Shown here in pieces: positions 11,878-22,874 of a stretch of DNA of 64,000 nucleotides; the first letter of the stretch is position 1; every line of letters begins with the position of its first letter. Origin of the DNA: Liriodendron chinense (lineage: Eukaryota; Streptophyta; Magnoliopsida; Magnoliales; Magnoliaceae); the NCBI GenBank assembly GCA_003013855.2, contig ML058586.1, positions 1,664,196-1,728,195 of the forward strand, given 5' to 3'. A model generated the notes under the pieces. That model was not told the DNA's origin, did no database searches, and saw only the letters and a program-made list of their open reading frames with translations. The translations under genes and the position numbers were made by a program.

Positions 11878-12485
11878 TGTTGAGAACGGACGCTTAAAAT
11901 CAGATATTTACGGAGACCACCGGCTGGTCGGTGGGGGTGTCCGACCGGCCGGCCACACAGACCAGCGAGGCAGCGTTGCTGCTGTTGAGATTTTTTGCCC
12001 ATCCGACCGGTCGGCCGACCGGCCGGTAGGGGTGTCCGACCGGTCGGACGACCGGTCGGCAGTGTCCTACTACAACACTGTTTTGCGCGGTTTCCTTGCG
12101 CAAGAGGTTTCTAAATCCGTTTTTCTTTCCTATTAAAGGAGTATTACGAGTTTAGAGGTTACCAAGGTTGCAAAGGGGATTGAGGGAGCTTCTAGGTGAG
12201 AGAAAGAGCTTGGAGAAGAGGGTTTCTTCTTGGGTAAGCTTGGGATTTCTCTTGTGGGCTTGGGTTTTTGGGTCTTGGGTTCCATATCTTGTAACTCTGA
12301 GTTTATAGTGGATTTATGTCGCTTTGTGCTGTGGTTTTTTACCCGTGAGGGGTTTTTCCACGTAAAAATCCGATTGTCTATGTGTGGGTGATTGCATGCA
12401 TTGTGATTGCATTGTGTGGCTTGTTTGATTGAATTTGTTGCTTGTGTTCGGCTTTGCTTCCGCTGCCAGCCCTCATATCCGAACA
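11878..12485 (+). repeat. 5' LTR of the copia derivative, with CCGACCGG array
   Basis: The upstream third (about 11920-12060) holds many copies of the palindromic strings CCGACCGG, ACCGGTCGG and GGCCGG, giving a GC-rich block in AT-rich surroundings. Downstream are a TATA-less CTATTAAAGGAG stretch, GAGAGAAAGAGC and a conserved GTCGCTTTGTGC..TTTTTCCACGTAAAA block shared with the 3' LTR. Confidence 0.9.
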
Positions 12486-12486
12486 A

Positions 12487-12500
12487 CTGATATCAGAGCT
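12487..12500 (+). promoter_or_regulatory. Primer-binding site of the copia derivative
   Basis: CTGATATCAGAGCT lies two bases after the 5' LTR and matches the TATCAGAGC complement of plant initiator Met tRNA used by many copia elements. Confidence 0.8.
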
Positions 12501-12914
12501 AAAAGTTGGGAAGGAGGCAGAGAGAATCTGAGGCGAGACATCAATGGCGTCTTCTGGCATGAGATTCGTTGTGGAGAAGGATTCCGTGAAAGAAAAACAT
12601 GGAAAGTGATTGACATCTATGAAAGAAGCAGACTTGAAGAAGGTGGATCGGTATGCCAATATCTCAATCAGGTTTGTCGACTGCGATCGGGTTTGATCGA
12701 GAGCACTATTCATGGTGGAGCTGCGGGATCGGCAGCGAGATCCACAGTTGCTCGTGTGTGGCATGCGCAAGGGCTACATGAGCGAGCGGGTAATGAAGGT
12801 GCAAGGATGAAGTCGATGAGGCATGATAAGTGATGGAGCTATGATGACGACGAAGTAGAGATGAAGATGGTGCGTGGCGAGGTGTTGCATGAAGATTATA
12901 GTCGTGGTGGAGTT

Positions 12915-13536
12915 TGTTAGGATTGGACGCCTCTACTCTTCACGCATGAAGAGCACCGACCGGCCGGCCGGCCAGTCGGTCACGTTGGAGATGAAGACAG
13001 CAGGGTATCTGGAGCTTTTTTGGGCCATCCGACCGGTCGGTGGGGGGGTCCGACCGGTCGGGCAGTTTCCTTTTTGGACTTGGTTTCTTACGCGGTTTTG
13101 CGCAAGGAGTTTCTAATTCCGGTTTTTCTCCTATTTAAGGAGATGTAATCCGAGATTAGGGTTGCCGCCAGTGGCCGCTAATGGGCCAAGGGATTGAGAG
13201 GGTTCTAGGGTGAGAGAAAGAGCTAGGGAGGAAGCTTGGAGTTCTTTAGGTTGAGGGAAAGGGATGGGTTTGTCCTCCTCATGTGAGAATTATCTTCGGG
13301 TAGCTTGGGATTTCTCTTGTGGGCTGTGATCCAAGGTTTTCTTCTGTAATCTCTTGTAACTTCTAATTCATAGTGGATTGGTGTCGCTTTGTGCCATGGT
13401 TTTTTACCCTTGAGGGGTTTTTCCACGTAAAAATCGGATTGCCTTCTTGTGTGTGATGATTTGCTTGTTGATTGCCATTGTGGTGTGTTCCTCGCCTGCT
13501 TTGATTGCTTCCGCTGCGGGGCTTCTAACCCCAACA
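12915..13536 (+). repeat. 3' LTR of the copia derivative
   Basis: It has the same order as the 5' LTR: ACCGACCGGCCGG block (about 12956-13065), CTATTTAAGGAGATG, the GAGAGAAAGAGC string, GTCGCTTTGTGC and TTTTTCCACGTAAAA, and it ends CCCCAACA. There are clear substitutions and indels relative to 11878-12485, so the insertion is not young. Confidence 0.9.
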
Positions 13537-13669
13537 CTAATCACAACAAAAACCTGTGAATCAAATACACCAAGAGTATATATTTCAAATACCTTTAATT
13601 TCATTTACCTCCAAATACACGGATCTAAATGATGGATTTGAGACAAAATGCTCCCAAATCCCGGCCCCT

Positions 13670-14095
13670 AAGTTATAGCACTCCTAGTCCAATTGGTTTA
13701 CTTGGGCAGTTTAAATTAACTGTCTGTAGAGTCCAAAACACATTTCATGAGCTGCCATATAAAATTGCACTAATGGAGTGATCCACAATACATTCTTGGT
13801 TAGGCCTTTTTCCCTGTAGCCGTACTCCATCGGGCCATAGATGGATTATAAGCAATTTCTTAATAAAAGTGGTTTTTAGTATTATAAGCAATTCACGATG
13901 GGCCCTAACAAATAGATGGATTGGAATTTTTTGTGTAAACGGTCCTGTCCATCTGAATTAAATGCCATTGATCAAGTGGTTAATGCTTGTTAAATCGGTA
14001 TCATGCGTGCATTCTAATTCATGAAATGTGTGTTGGACCTAATGGACAGTTTAGATTAATGGATTGTACTAAGTGTCCTAGTGCAACTAAGAGCG
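13670..14095. mobile_element. Foldback MITE of a different family
   Basis: The left arm contains GCACTCCTAGTCC, CAGTTTAAATTAACTGTC and AACACATTTCATGA. The right arm repeats these inverted: TTCATGAAATGTGTGTTGG, GACAGTTTAGATTAATGG and GTCCTAGTGCAACTAAG. The sequence is unlike the GTGGGCCCCACC family. Ends are approximate. Confidence 0.6.
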
Positions 14096-14099
14096 CTGC

Positions 14100-15177
14100 A
14101 ACTTAATAACAGTACCATGGGCGGACCAAAGCAAAGTAGATAATTGAAAATAGAAATGAAAGGAACGGTGTACATTCAATTGAAAATGCACAAGCTTGGT
14201 TGGTAGGATCTTTCAATTTGGGGAGAGTTTTGAGAATGGTCCATTCAAGGAGACAAAACACATGGGTGGTCTGGATTTTTAAGCCATGTGACTTACTTTC
14301 GAGAACTGAGAACTAATGCCCAAAAGAAAATGAGACCAACCCTACAGCTCATGAGTTTGGCTAGTCCATCAATCAATCATGACAATTTATAGGCCAGGAC
14401 AGACCATTGCTTAAAAAAATAATAAAAAAATAAAAGAGGCTTTTTCCCTAAGTAAATTAATAGAGGTTTGCTTGCCCCAAAATAGACTCCCTTAAATACT
14501 TATTTTTTTTAAGACTTATGACACCCTTTTAATCTTTGTGGGACGAAAGCGTACCTTACCTTCTTCTTTTATCATTATTATAAAGGTAACTCTTCTTTAA
14601 CCTCTACAATATATTAATCTTTTGTACTTTCCAACCACTCTTAAATAATTTTCGTGCTTTTTAAATATTATCTCTAACAGAGACTTCATTTTTCTTTTTA
14701 CATGCTATGGTAAAATTGGCTTGCTTGGGATGAAAACGAGAGGAAATGAGATCATAAAATTTTACAGAAGTTTTACTTTTTGAAGATGGACTCTTCTATC
14801 TTCAAAAGATTTGCATATATGATTTTTTGCCAATAAATGGATAGAAGAAAAGAAAACAGTTAAAAAAAATCTACTTTTAAAAGATGAATTCTTTTTCTTT
14901 TTTTTGTAAAAAATCTATTTAGATGGGTTTGTTTGGCAAGAAACTGATAGAAAACTACGCGAAGTATAAAAGAGTTTTTCTTTTTTCAAAAGATTAGGTT
15001 TAGTTGGGTCTTTTGTCAAGAGTTGGACTTTGAGTCGATTTTTGAAAGTTCAAGTAATGTCTTTGAATTATCTTTCCAAAGAGCTTGAGATCAACCCAAT
15101 CATATACTTGTAATGAAGGAGTTATAACCATTTTTTGTAATAACAATGATCCATGTTTTGTTGCAACACCAATTGTT
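14100..15177. other. AT-rich DNA, no gene seen
   Basis: No open frame with recognisable content. At about 15030-15140 a segment (TTTCCAA..GAGATCA..AATGAAGGAGTTATAACC) resembles the repeat copies at 41.9-42.2 kb in the same general order, so it is probably a fragment of a dispersed repeat. Confidence 0.5.
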
Positions 15178-15182
15178 GTTCT

Positions 15183-15757
15183 TGTTAGAAATTCAGTCAA
15201 CGGAAGCACCGAAGAGATTCAAACACTTACCACACGCCACATAAGCAATCAACATAAAGACAAATGAATTTTATGTGGAAAACCCTAGCGGGAAAAATCA
15301 CGGCACAAAGCGACACCTCCACTATGAATTTCAGATGATTACAGAGCTAATCTACCATCAAGCAAATCCCAAAGATGAACAAGGCACTCTTAAACCTCAC
15401 AATCTCTCCCCCAAGCCCTAATCTCGAAATATGACTCCTTGGTATTGATTAGAATGCCTTTAAGATGGATTAGGAGGTGCTTATATAGGCCTTCAACCCA
15501 AATTAGAAACATACAGCGCGTAATTGCGCAACACCTCGTATACACCCGACCGATCAGACCGATGCAACAACAGTCTAGAGAGTTTTGCCCTCAAAACGTT
15601 AATTTTCAACCTTCATCCGACAGGTCATGATCCATCGAAGCACATTGTCTAACAAGCTTGTTTCCTCCCTGTCCAAAGCAGAGATCGGTCAGACCGGTCA
15701 AACCAATCTGTCCAACCGGTCAAACACCCAAAAAAGACTTTGGAGGCTCTGTCAACA
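15183..15757 (-). mobile_element. Solo copia LTR, related to 11878-13536, reverse orientation
   Basis: Read on the minus strand it starts TGTTGACAGAGCC and ends TTTCTAACA. It shares with the two LTRs to its left the block GTCGCTTTGTGCCGTG and TCCACATAAAA (plus-strand 15278-15335 region) and an upstream zone of ACCGGTC/GACCGAT strings (15540-15725). It is bounded by an identical 5-bp duplication, GTTCT, at 15178-15182 and 15758-15762. No internal region is present, so it is what remains after LTR-LTR recombination. Confidence 0.88.
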
Positions 15758-15799
15758 GTTCTAACAAAGAAGCGATTGTTGTTACACATAAGCAATCAT

Positions 15800-16030
15800 T
15801 GTTGTAACTAGAGGTGGGCAACGATTCGGGTCGGGCCGAGTTAGCCCTAGTTTAATTTGGCTTGTTTTTGTGCTACCATAGTTTGTGGATTGGCTCGGTT
15901 TGGGTTTCGGGCCGACCAATGCAGCCCGAGTTTGGTTTGCTCTAGAAAAATCTAGTTCGAGCCAGGATCAGTTTGGTTGAAAATTTCAAACCGGGCTGGG
16001 CCGAGTTCGAATAGGTGGCGGCTCTTTTTT
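15800..16030. repeat. Degenerate GGCCGAG/GGTTTG-rich repeat
   Basis: It starts CTAGAGGTGGGCAACGATTC and continues with repeated GGGCCGAG, GGCTTG and GGTTTGG strings. The opening GAGGTGGGCA is a frequent terminus of small plant hAT elements, but a matching inverted end and target duplication were not found. Confidence 0.45.
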
Positions 16031-16215
16031 TTTCTTTGTCTGTTTAAATAAAAAAGAATTTAAAAAGTTAGAGAAAAAAATACAAAAGTATCTTACTAGT
16101 TACTACATGATGTTTAATATCTTCTAGAGGAGTGCAAATTCAAAATTGACATGTAAAAGCCTTTTTCCAAATAAAAGTACACAAGCATAATTTTACAAGT
16201 GCAAGGAAACAGTGT

Positions 16216-16372
16216 GCATTCATGTATATGTATTATGTATTATCCAAGTCATCATGTATATGTATTATCCACACCGTCCATCCATTTTTACATATCATTT
16301 TAAGACATGATCCCAAAATGGAATCATATCCAAAGCTCAAGTGGATCACACCATAGGAAGCAGTGTGCTTAC
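16216..16372. mobile_element. One-arm fragment of the foldback MITE family
   Basis: CACACCGTCCATCCATTTTT, CATATCATTTTAAGACATGA and AAGCTCAAGTGGATCACACC reproduce one arm, ending GGAAGCAGTGTG. The partner arm is absent. Confidence 0.65.
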
Positions 16373-16689
16373 AATCTACGAGCCGAATCAAACCGAGCTT
16401 CAAGCCAAGCCGAGTCAGTTTTATCCTAGTTTGAGCATAGTTTGTTTTTCTAAACGAGCTTGACTCCGAGGCTTGGTTTGGTTAGAATTGGCTAGAATTG
16501 TCAATTTATGGCGTATTAGGGGATATGAACATTTCGTAATTTTGTGACAAGTGTGAATTTTCTTAAATTGTTCCTACACATTATTTGGGGTATCCTTCAT
16601 GATGACCTACCAAATTCATAATGATGAAGTTTTTGTATATAATTTTCTAAAATTTCAAGTGTAGGTTATCTATATTCTTACACACATAT

Positions 16690-19600
16690 ACACTAAATTA
16701 AATTTTCATAGTAACACCTGAGGACTTTCAATAACCAAGTATTGAAAAGTTTGAGGTGTTGCGAGATTTGAGATATCGTAAAACTTAAATAGCTACATCA
16801 TAATGAGGTTGGCAAGGCATGTACATGAACTGGCTAAGGATGTTCATTAAATATACAATGTCAGGTCTTGTAACGATTAAGTAGATGAGACGACCAACAA
16901 GTTGTCAATACAATGAAGAATTCGGAAGGAGGCCACCTTGTTCATTATTCAAACATAAGTTTTGTTCTATAGAAAATGTGGTAGGACTAGCCCCAAAATG
17001 ACCACTATCCTTAAGAATGCCAAAAGCATACTTACGTTAGCTTAAGAAAATTTCGTTGAATGAACGGGCCACTTCAATTCCTAAAAGGATGAAGGTCTTT
17101 GATGTGAAACTTGGTATGAAGAGAGACTTTCAAGGCAAAGATAACAGAATGATCATTCCTTGTAAAGATTATATCATTAACATATACAAGCACAGCGGTG
17201 AAGCTAGATCTACTAGAGCGAGTGAAACAAATATATTATGCAAGAGGTTGGTGATAGCCAACTTCTTTGAGTGCAGAAGAAAATTTTGCAAACCAATTTC
17301 ATGAAGCTTGTTTGAAGCTAGAGAGTGACTTGTGGAGACAACAAACATGATACTCCCCCTTTTGGAAAAAAAATAAGAGGAATGGACATATAAACCTCTT
17401 CATGTAAGTCCCCATGAAGGAAAGTATTGTTAACATCGAATTGGTGTATGGGCCAGTGACAAATGACAATTAAAGCCAATAAGCAACGAACAGTGACAAG
17501 TTTAGCTACTGGTGCAAACGTTTCATGATAATCCAAACCCTCAGTTTAATTGTAGCCTTTTTCCACCAAGCGGTCAATGGTACCATCAGTGCAATATTTA
17601 GCTTTATGAACCTATATTACACCCAATTGATTATTTTACCTAAAGATACATGTTGTAAAGTCCATGTATTGTTCTGCTCTAAAGCTTTGCTTTCTGCTAC
17701 TATTGTTTCACGCCAATGAGAAAATTTAACGGCTTGAGAGAAAGAAGTTGACTTATCATGAGAAGATATGGCAAAAATAAGAGTTAGATGGTTAAGAGAA
17801 AAATGCTTGTATGAAAGATGGTTAGATATAAAGTAGAGAATACTTGTAGATGGTTGAGGAGACAGTGGAGTAGGAGATGAATTAGGTGGAAGAGTGGGAC
17901 AAATATAGTCATGAAGGTTAGAGGGTCAATGGATAGTACGATGAGAATGATGGAGGCTTGAGGAAACACTATAGTTTAAAGGGGTTGAAGGTAGATGGGA
18001 ATTAACATTTGTGTTAGAAAGGTGGTTATCAAGTTGTGGTTTAAAAACGAGTATCGAGATGACAAGAGAGTAGATGTAAGAAAAGATTTCTTAAAGGGAG
18101 AAGTATTTTCAACAAAAGTAACATCGCGAGAAGTAAAAATGCATTTTCTTTTCAGGTCATCTACTATGTAGCCACACTGATTAAAGAGATACCCAACAAA
18201 GACGCATTTGGAAGCGGGTGGGGGGAATTTGTAACGGTGGATGCTAAGTGTGTACGGGTAGCATAAACAACCAAATACTCGAAGATGAGAGCATTTCATA
18301 TGGAGTTTTACCATCCAAGTTGGGAGTAGGTGTTCGATTTATGATATATGTTGTAGTTAGAATGCATTTTCAATGAAAAGATAATGGTAAATGAACTTGG
18401 AAACGCAAGGCTCAAGCCACTTCAAGAAGGTGGCAATGTTTGTATTCAACGACTCCATTTTGTTGGGGGCCCTTAACACAAGTGCATTGATGAATAATCT
18501 CATTTTCTTGAAAAATATTGCATTTTATGGGAAAGAAACTCAGTTTCATTGTCAGTACTAACTTGCTAAATGCCACATTGAAATTGAGTTTGAACCATGG
18601 CACAAAAATTCTTGAGTAATGGGTATTCTTCATATTTGTAATTCATGAGATAAACCTAAGTACAATGAAAGAAATCATCCACAATGGTGAGAAAATAATG
18701 TGCTCCAAAATACGAAGGTGTAGAATACCGTTTCCATATATCTCAATAAATTAAATTGGATGCAGATTACTTCTATTAGAACTCAGGTAAAAAGGGCGGC
18801 AAGCTTGTTTAGAAAGATGACAAACACCACAAGAAGAGTTCTAACAGAAAATAGTGCTTGAAGTAGATGATAAACGAGAGAGGCGAACAACAGATGGGTG
18901 CCCCAAATGCATATGCCAAAGGTTGAAGCTAGGAGGATGAGCAGTGGGCATAGCAGAGTCTCGAACGAGATGTGATGGTAAAGTCCATCTTGCACTTCAC
19001 CACTCCAATCATCTTCCTTGTAGACAAGTCCTGAAAAACATAGAATGTTGCAAAAAGATGACAGCACAATTGAGATTTTGGGTTAGTTTGTTAATAGACA
19101 AGAGATTAAAATGAAAATTAGGAATGCATAAGACACCTTGCAAGGCTAAATGTTTGGATAGATGAACAAAACCAACATGAGTAATGTGAGTAACATCATA
19201 GGAAATTTGGCAGGTTTAACATTAGAAGTGTATGTTGAACACATAAGACATGAAAAGAGAGGTGTCATATAGCCCGAAGCTCCATTGTCAATGATCCATG
19301 AGGTAGGAGATAAAATGGGAACTAAGTGAGAAGAGGAACGATTATCAGCTAGATTTGTAGCGACGAAGTTTTCATCGGACTTAGCCATGTCAGCAGTGGG
19401 CGGTATTGGTGAGACAAAATGACAGGTAACGAGACTGATGTGGCAGGAACTTGATTGCCTTCAGAAACACCATGGAGGAATGGTACAAGTATGCTAGTAG
19501 TGTGGGCCACTGGAAGAAGAGAAGCAAGATGGGTGAGTCACGAGATGGATTTTGTGAGTTGCTTCAAGTCTACCCCATTTAGATAGATATCCCATTAAAG

Positions 19601-20300
19601 CATAGCATTTGGCTTTGACATGGCCAAATTGATGACCGTGGTCAGAGTAAGGACGATCATGCCCTTGTCCTTATCCACAATTTGGGAGGGTGGTACTAGG
19701 GCATTCTATGATTTAGTAATGACAACTATAGCAATAGTATTACTAGAATTATGAGACGGTAAATGAAGAAGTCATTGTTTCTCCTCTTGATTGATGATCT
19801 GATGTGCCTTACTGACATGCGGTAGAGGTTCCATGGCCAAAATTTGATTTCAAATACGAGAACAAGTGTCATTCAGGACCATAAAATTTGACAAACACAT
19901 TCAATTTTTTTGGACATTTTTTAGTTCCTAGAAGGCACTACAAGTCCACTCTGGAATGATAATATGAGTGCCCAACTCATCCCAATATGATTTGAAAATA
20001 TTTAAATAAGCTATAGGATTTGTTAATAATGTTGCATAGTACATATAGTCTCTTTAGAAGAAGAAAAAAACATAAATTGTTGCTTTCTGAAAATCTCTCA
20101 TCGAGATTTTGTTGTAAGGAGCGCCCATAGATAATACTATTAGCAAGAGTTTTTTATGTAGCATAAAAGATCCACAATGAAACCATGTCATTGCATCTTT
20201 CTCAAACTTGAAGTTTCAACGAATTGGAAGAAGGCTTAATTAATGTCCTGCCAACTAACCCTTGATAGGTTTTTTGCATTTAAAGTCATTTTCATGGCTC
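16690..20300 (-). pseudogene. Ty1/copia polyprotein remnant (gag to reverse transcriptase)
   Basis: Read right to left: a gag-like stretch (about 20290-19450) with a damaged zinc knuckle near 19630 (DHGHQFGHVKAKCYALMGY); protease motif WIIDNGASGYMT near 19270-19300, where the usual DSGASDHM has Asn and Gly replacements beside the catalytic Asp; pre-integrase and integrase segments (19067-18412); the post-integrase block RVFGCLCYPYTLSIHRYKF (about 18280-18220); reverse transcriptase YHETFAPVAKLVTVRCLLAL (17530-17470); the active-site box YVNDIIFT near 17165-17195, where the usual YVDD has Asn for Asp; and the thumb segment YRQLVGRLIYL near 16890. Many stops and shifts. No LTR pair was recognised. 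Confidence 0.85.
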
Positions 20301-20850
20301 GTCTTGCATTGGGGTAGGTTTTCTCCAATGAGAGAGGGAGGAAACGAGATAATTGCCATCCAATAAATATCCACCAATTTGACAGTCAGGTAATCAATTT
20401 AGGTCAATTTTTGGTTCATGGTACATCTTAACTGGTACCGTAGTTTGTACAGTTTCATTTGTCGTATGCAATGTCCATCTAATGTCTAAGTGCCTGCGTA
20501 TCATCCATCACACTCATCCAGAGTATCAAAGTTTTTCTCAAGATTTTTTGGGGCATGTTCCATCCATCGTGGTCCCAAAGACCAACGGTCTCGATTTAGG
20601 CCCGAAGGTTGTGCTCGGGTCTGATGTTGACGCCCAAACAATAAATGGGGGCAGACCCATTCCAGATTTAAGATTTTTTTTTTATTATTTTTTTTCTACA
20701 GGTGTAAACCTGGGCCAAATGCAGGCCCATCATGGATGCTATAGACTGCGCTCGGACCTAGCTTTAAGATCCATCGGATTCGGGCCCGATATTTAAAAGG
20801 CTACTATTTCAGCTGACGTCAGCCGGACCCGGGCCCACTTTTGCACTATA
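20300..20850. other. Non-coding stretch with GGCCCGA-type low-complexity sequence
   Basis: 20570-20800 holds scattered CCCGGGCCC, GGCCCGA and GGCCCA strings around a poly-T tract; the 104-codon open frame at 20482-20796 runs through them and shows no domain. A string GTGCCTGCGTATCATCC..GAGTATCAAAG near 20490-20530 resembles the ends of the 21.4-21.8 kb foldback. Confidence 0.4.
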
Positions 20851-21376
20851 GAAACCGGGAGCGGATTAGGTGGGACCCCGGATGGGACCCTTGACTGTGG
20901 GGCTCACAGCGATGTATGTGCCTTAAATCCACACAGTCCAACCATTTTAAAAGCTCATTTTAAAGCATGATACCAAAAATGAAGCTGACTCAAATCTTAA
21001 GTGGACCACACCACAGGAAACAGTCATGATTAAATCTCCACCATTAAAAACTTCATAGATTCCACCGGAATGTTTATTTGCCATCCGACCTGTTGATAAG
21101 GTCACAAACACCTAGATGAAGAGACGACACAAATATAATCTTGATCCAAATCTTTTGTGGCCCACAAGAAGTTTTTAATGGTCAATCATCACTGTTTCCT
21201 TTACTATGGTCCATCTTGGATTTGGAACTGCTTTATTTTTGGATCATGCGCTAAAATGAGCTTTCAATAATGATGGACGGCGTGGATGTAGTCACATACA
21301 TCACAGTGGGCCCAAAGTCAGGGGTCCCACCCACCTCGGTGGATCGAGGGTTTCACCTAATCCGCTACCAGAAAAC
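20851..21376. mobile_element. Foldback MITE upstream of the boron transporter (copy 1)
   Basis: Terminal repeats GAGCGGATTAGGTG (left) and CACCTAATCCGCTAC (right, inverse) enclose two long inverted arms with the family strings GTGGACCACACCACAGGAAA and GATGGACGGCGTGGATG. The flanks AGAAACCG and AGAAAACCCG are similar but not an exact 9-bp duplication. Confidence 0.8.
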
Positions 21377-21399
21377 CCGAGGATAGTGTGCAAATACTT

Positions 21400-21800
21400 G
21401 GTAGGAGATCCTGTGGGAAAAACTTTGATACTCTGATACAATGGGATTATAATACGCAAGCACTTAGAAATTACTTCAATCTGAACCGTCCAAATTATGC
21501 GTCTCTGTTTAAATGTATCAGAGAAAAAATAAAAAATGCTAAGCTTTTTTAATTATCCAACTGCCGGATTGGTAGACATGTATTGGACGGTTCATATTTC
21601 AACAACCAAGTGTCCACAAATCAGAGGTTAGGATTGTTCGAACATTCTCATATTGAGATTTTGATATCTAAACAGTAATTTTTATAATTTAGTCGGTTTA
21701 ATTTGAATTAACGGATGATTCTTTTATAATTTCGGAGTGCCCGTGTATCAACTGTTACACGCAGCTGGAGTATCAAAATAACTCCCAGATCCCATAGTTT
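21400..21800. mobile_element. Foldback MITE, GATACTC-ended family
   Basis: Left: GGAAAAACTTTGATACTCTG. Right: GGAGTATCAAAATAACTCCC, roughly its inverse; inner parts (GTCCAAATTATG on the left, ATTTGAATTAACGGATG on the right) pair less well. It is a diverged inverted-repeat element with approximate ends. Confidence 0.45.
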
Positions 21801-22146
21801 CATTTGTGATGTTGATTGTTGAGGAAGCATTTGATACTCGGGCTCATTAGTTTGGAGTCTTTGCACAAGTGGGACCCATTTTTCAATGATCCAGACCATT
21901 GATCAGTTGGAACCCACCATGAATAAGTAATTCTACAAAATTCTCCTACCTTGGTAGATCCTAGCCACCAATTATCTACCAATGTAATAATTCAATTCTC
22001 AACCGTCCATTTTCATCCAACGAATGAATTTTTTGCGGCATAGTTCAAATAGAGGTTCCCCCACATAACAAATGGTGTAGATCACTCAACCACGGGCCCC
22101 ACCCATCCGAACTGAAAACTCGAGCATACATGCAGTATTCGGCCTT

Positions 22147-22560
22147 TCTCTTGGGAGAGTGGATTGGGTGAGACCCCGACCTCACTAAAGACGGTACGTC
22201 CCTTACCGTGGGACCCACATTAATGCATGTATTATGTATCGATTCCATCCATCCGTTTTTACAGATTATTTTATGGCATTATTAAAAACATGAAGAAGAT
22301 CCAATTATCAGGTGAACCATACGATAATAAAAAGTGGTGATTGACCGTCCTACACCTTTGTGGCACATTAATGGTCAATTGAAACGTTTCTTATGGTATG
22401 GTCCACCTGATAATTTAATCTCCTTTATTTTCCATATAATATCGTAAATTGATATTTAAAAGCGGATGGACGGCGTGGATACACAATAAATACGTCAAGG
22501 TGGGTCCCACAGTAAGGACCGCACTGACTTGGGTGTAGCCGGGGTCTCACATCCGCTCTC
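22147..22560. mobile_element. Foldback MITE upstream of the boron transporter (copy 2)
   Basis: Ends GAGAGTGGATTGGGTGAGAC and GTCTCACATCCGCTCTC are inverse repeats. The arms contain GTGGGACCCACATTAATGC and GTGGGTCCCACAGTAAGG. Flanks TTCTCTTGG (left) and CTCTCTTGG (right) agree in 8 of 9 bases, consistent with a mutated 9-bp target duplication. It ends about 300 bp before the likely start of boron transporter transcription. Confidence 0.8.
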
Positions 22561-22874
22561 TTCTCTCTTGGTGCAGTCCTCGAGTGATAGACCGGTAATT
22601 ACCCAAGTCATTTAGGGGTAATCTGGGTAATTTTGCATCTTCTTGTGAAATTACCAGTTTGGGTTTGTCAGTTATTCTTTTTAGTTACTCTGGGTACTTT
22701 CTCCTCCATCCAACTGCTTTTGTCTTTCCCTCTGCAATCTGATACTTTCCATGCCTGAAAATAAATATATAAAAAAAATAAAAATAAAAATAAAAATGTC
22801 AATTAACAGAAAAAAGTAACAAAACAAAACCCAATCTTTAGGGAAATTACATTTCACTGCAGCTGAAAGAATGT

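Larger units (their letters stand above)
11878..13536 (+). mobile_element. Internally deleted Ty1/copia LTR retrotransposon
   Basis: Two LTRs, 11878-12485 and 12915-13536, begin TGTTGAGAACGG and TGTTAGGATTGG and end GAACA and CCAACA. The flanks carry an identical 5-bp target duplication, CTAAT (11873-11877 and 13537-13541). Only 429 nt lie between the LTRs: a primer-binding site, the first codons of a copia gag (MASSGMRFVVEKDSVKEKHG from 12543) and, after a jump, a damaged string resembling the gag-pre-integrase WHxRLGHMSERG motif (about 12755-12790). The copy is therefore a deletion derivative that needs proteins from a relative. Confidence 0.92.

Noticed and set aside
11920..12060. GC-rich palindromic block as a possible CpG-island promoter of a host gene
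   Set aside because: The same block recurs in the second LTR at 12956-13065, so it belongs to the retrotransposon LTR.
12429..12833. 134-codon open frame on the plus strand
   Set aside because: It spans the LTR end, primer site and damaged gag of the copia derivative in a frame different from the gag start at 12543.
20851..21376. Exact 9-bp target duplication for this foldback copy
   Set aside because: The flanks AGAAACCG and AGAAAACCCG are similar only if gaps are allowed; not strong enough to claim.
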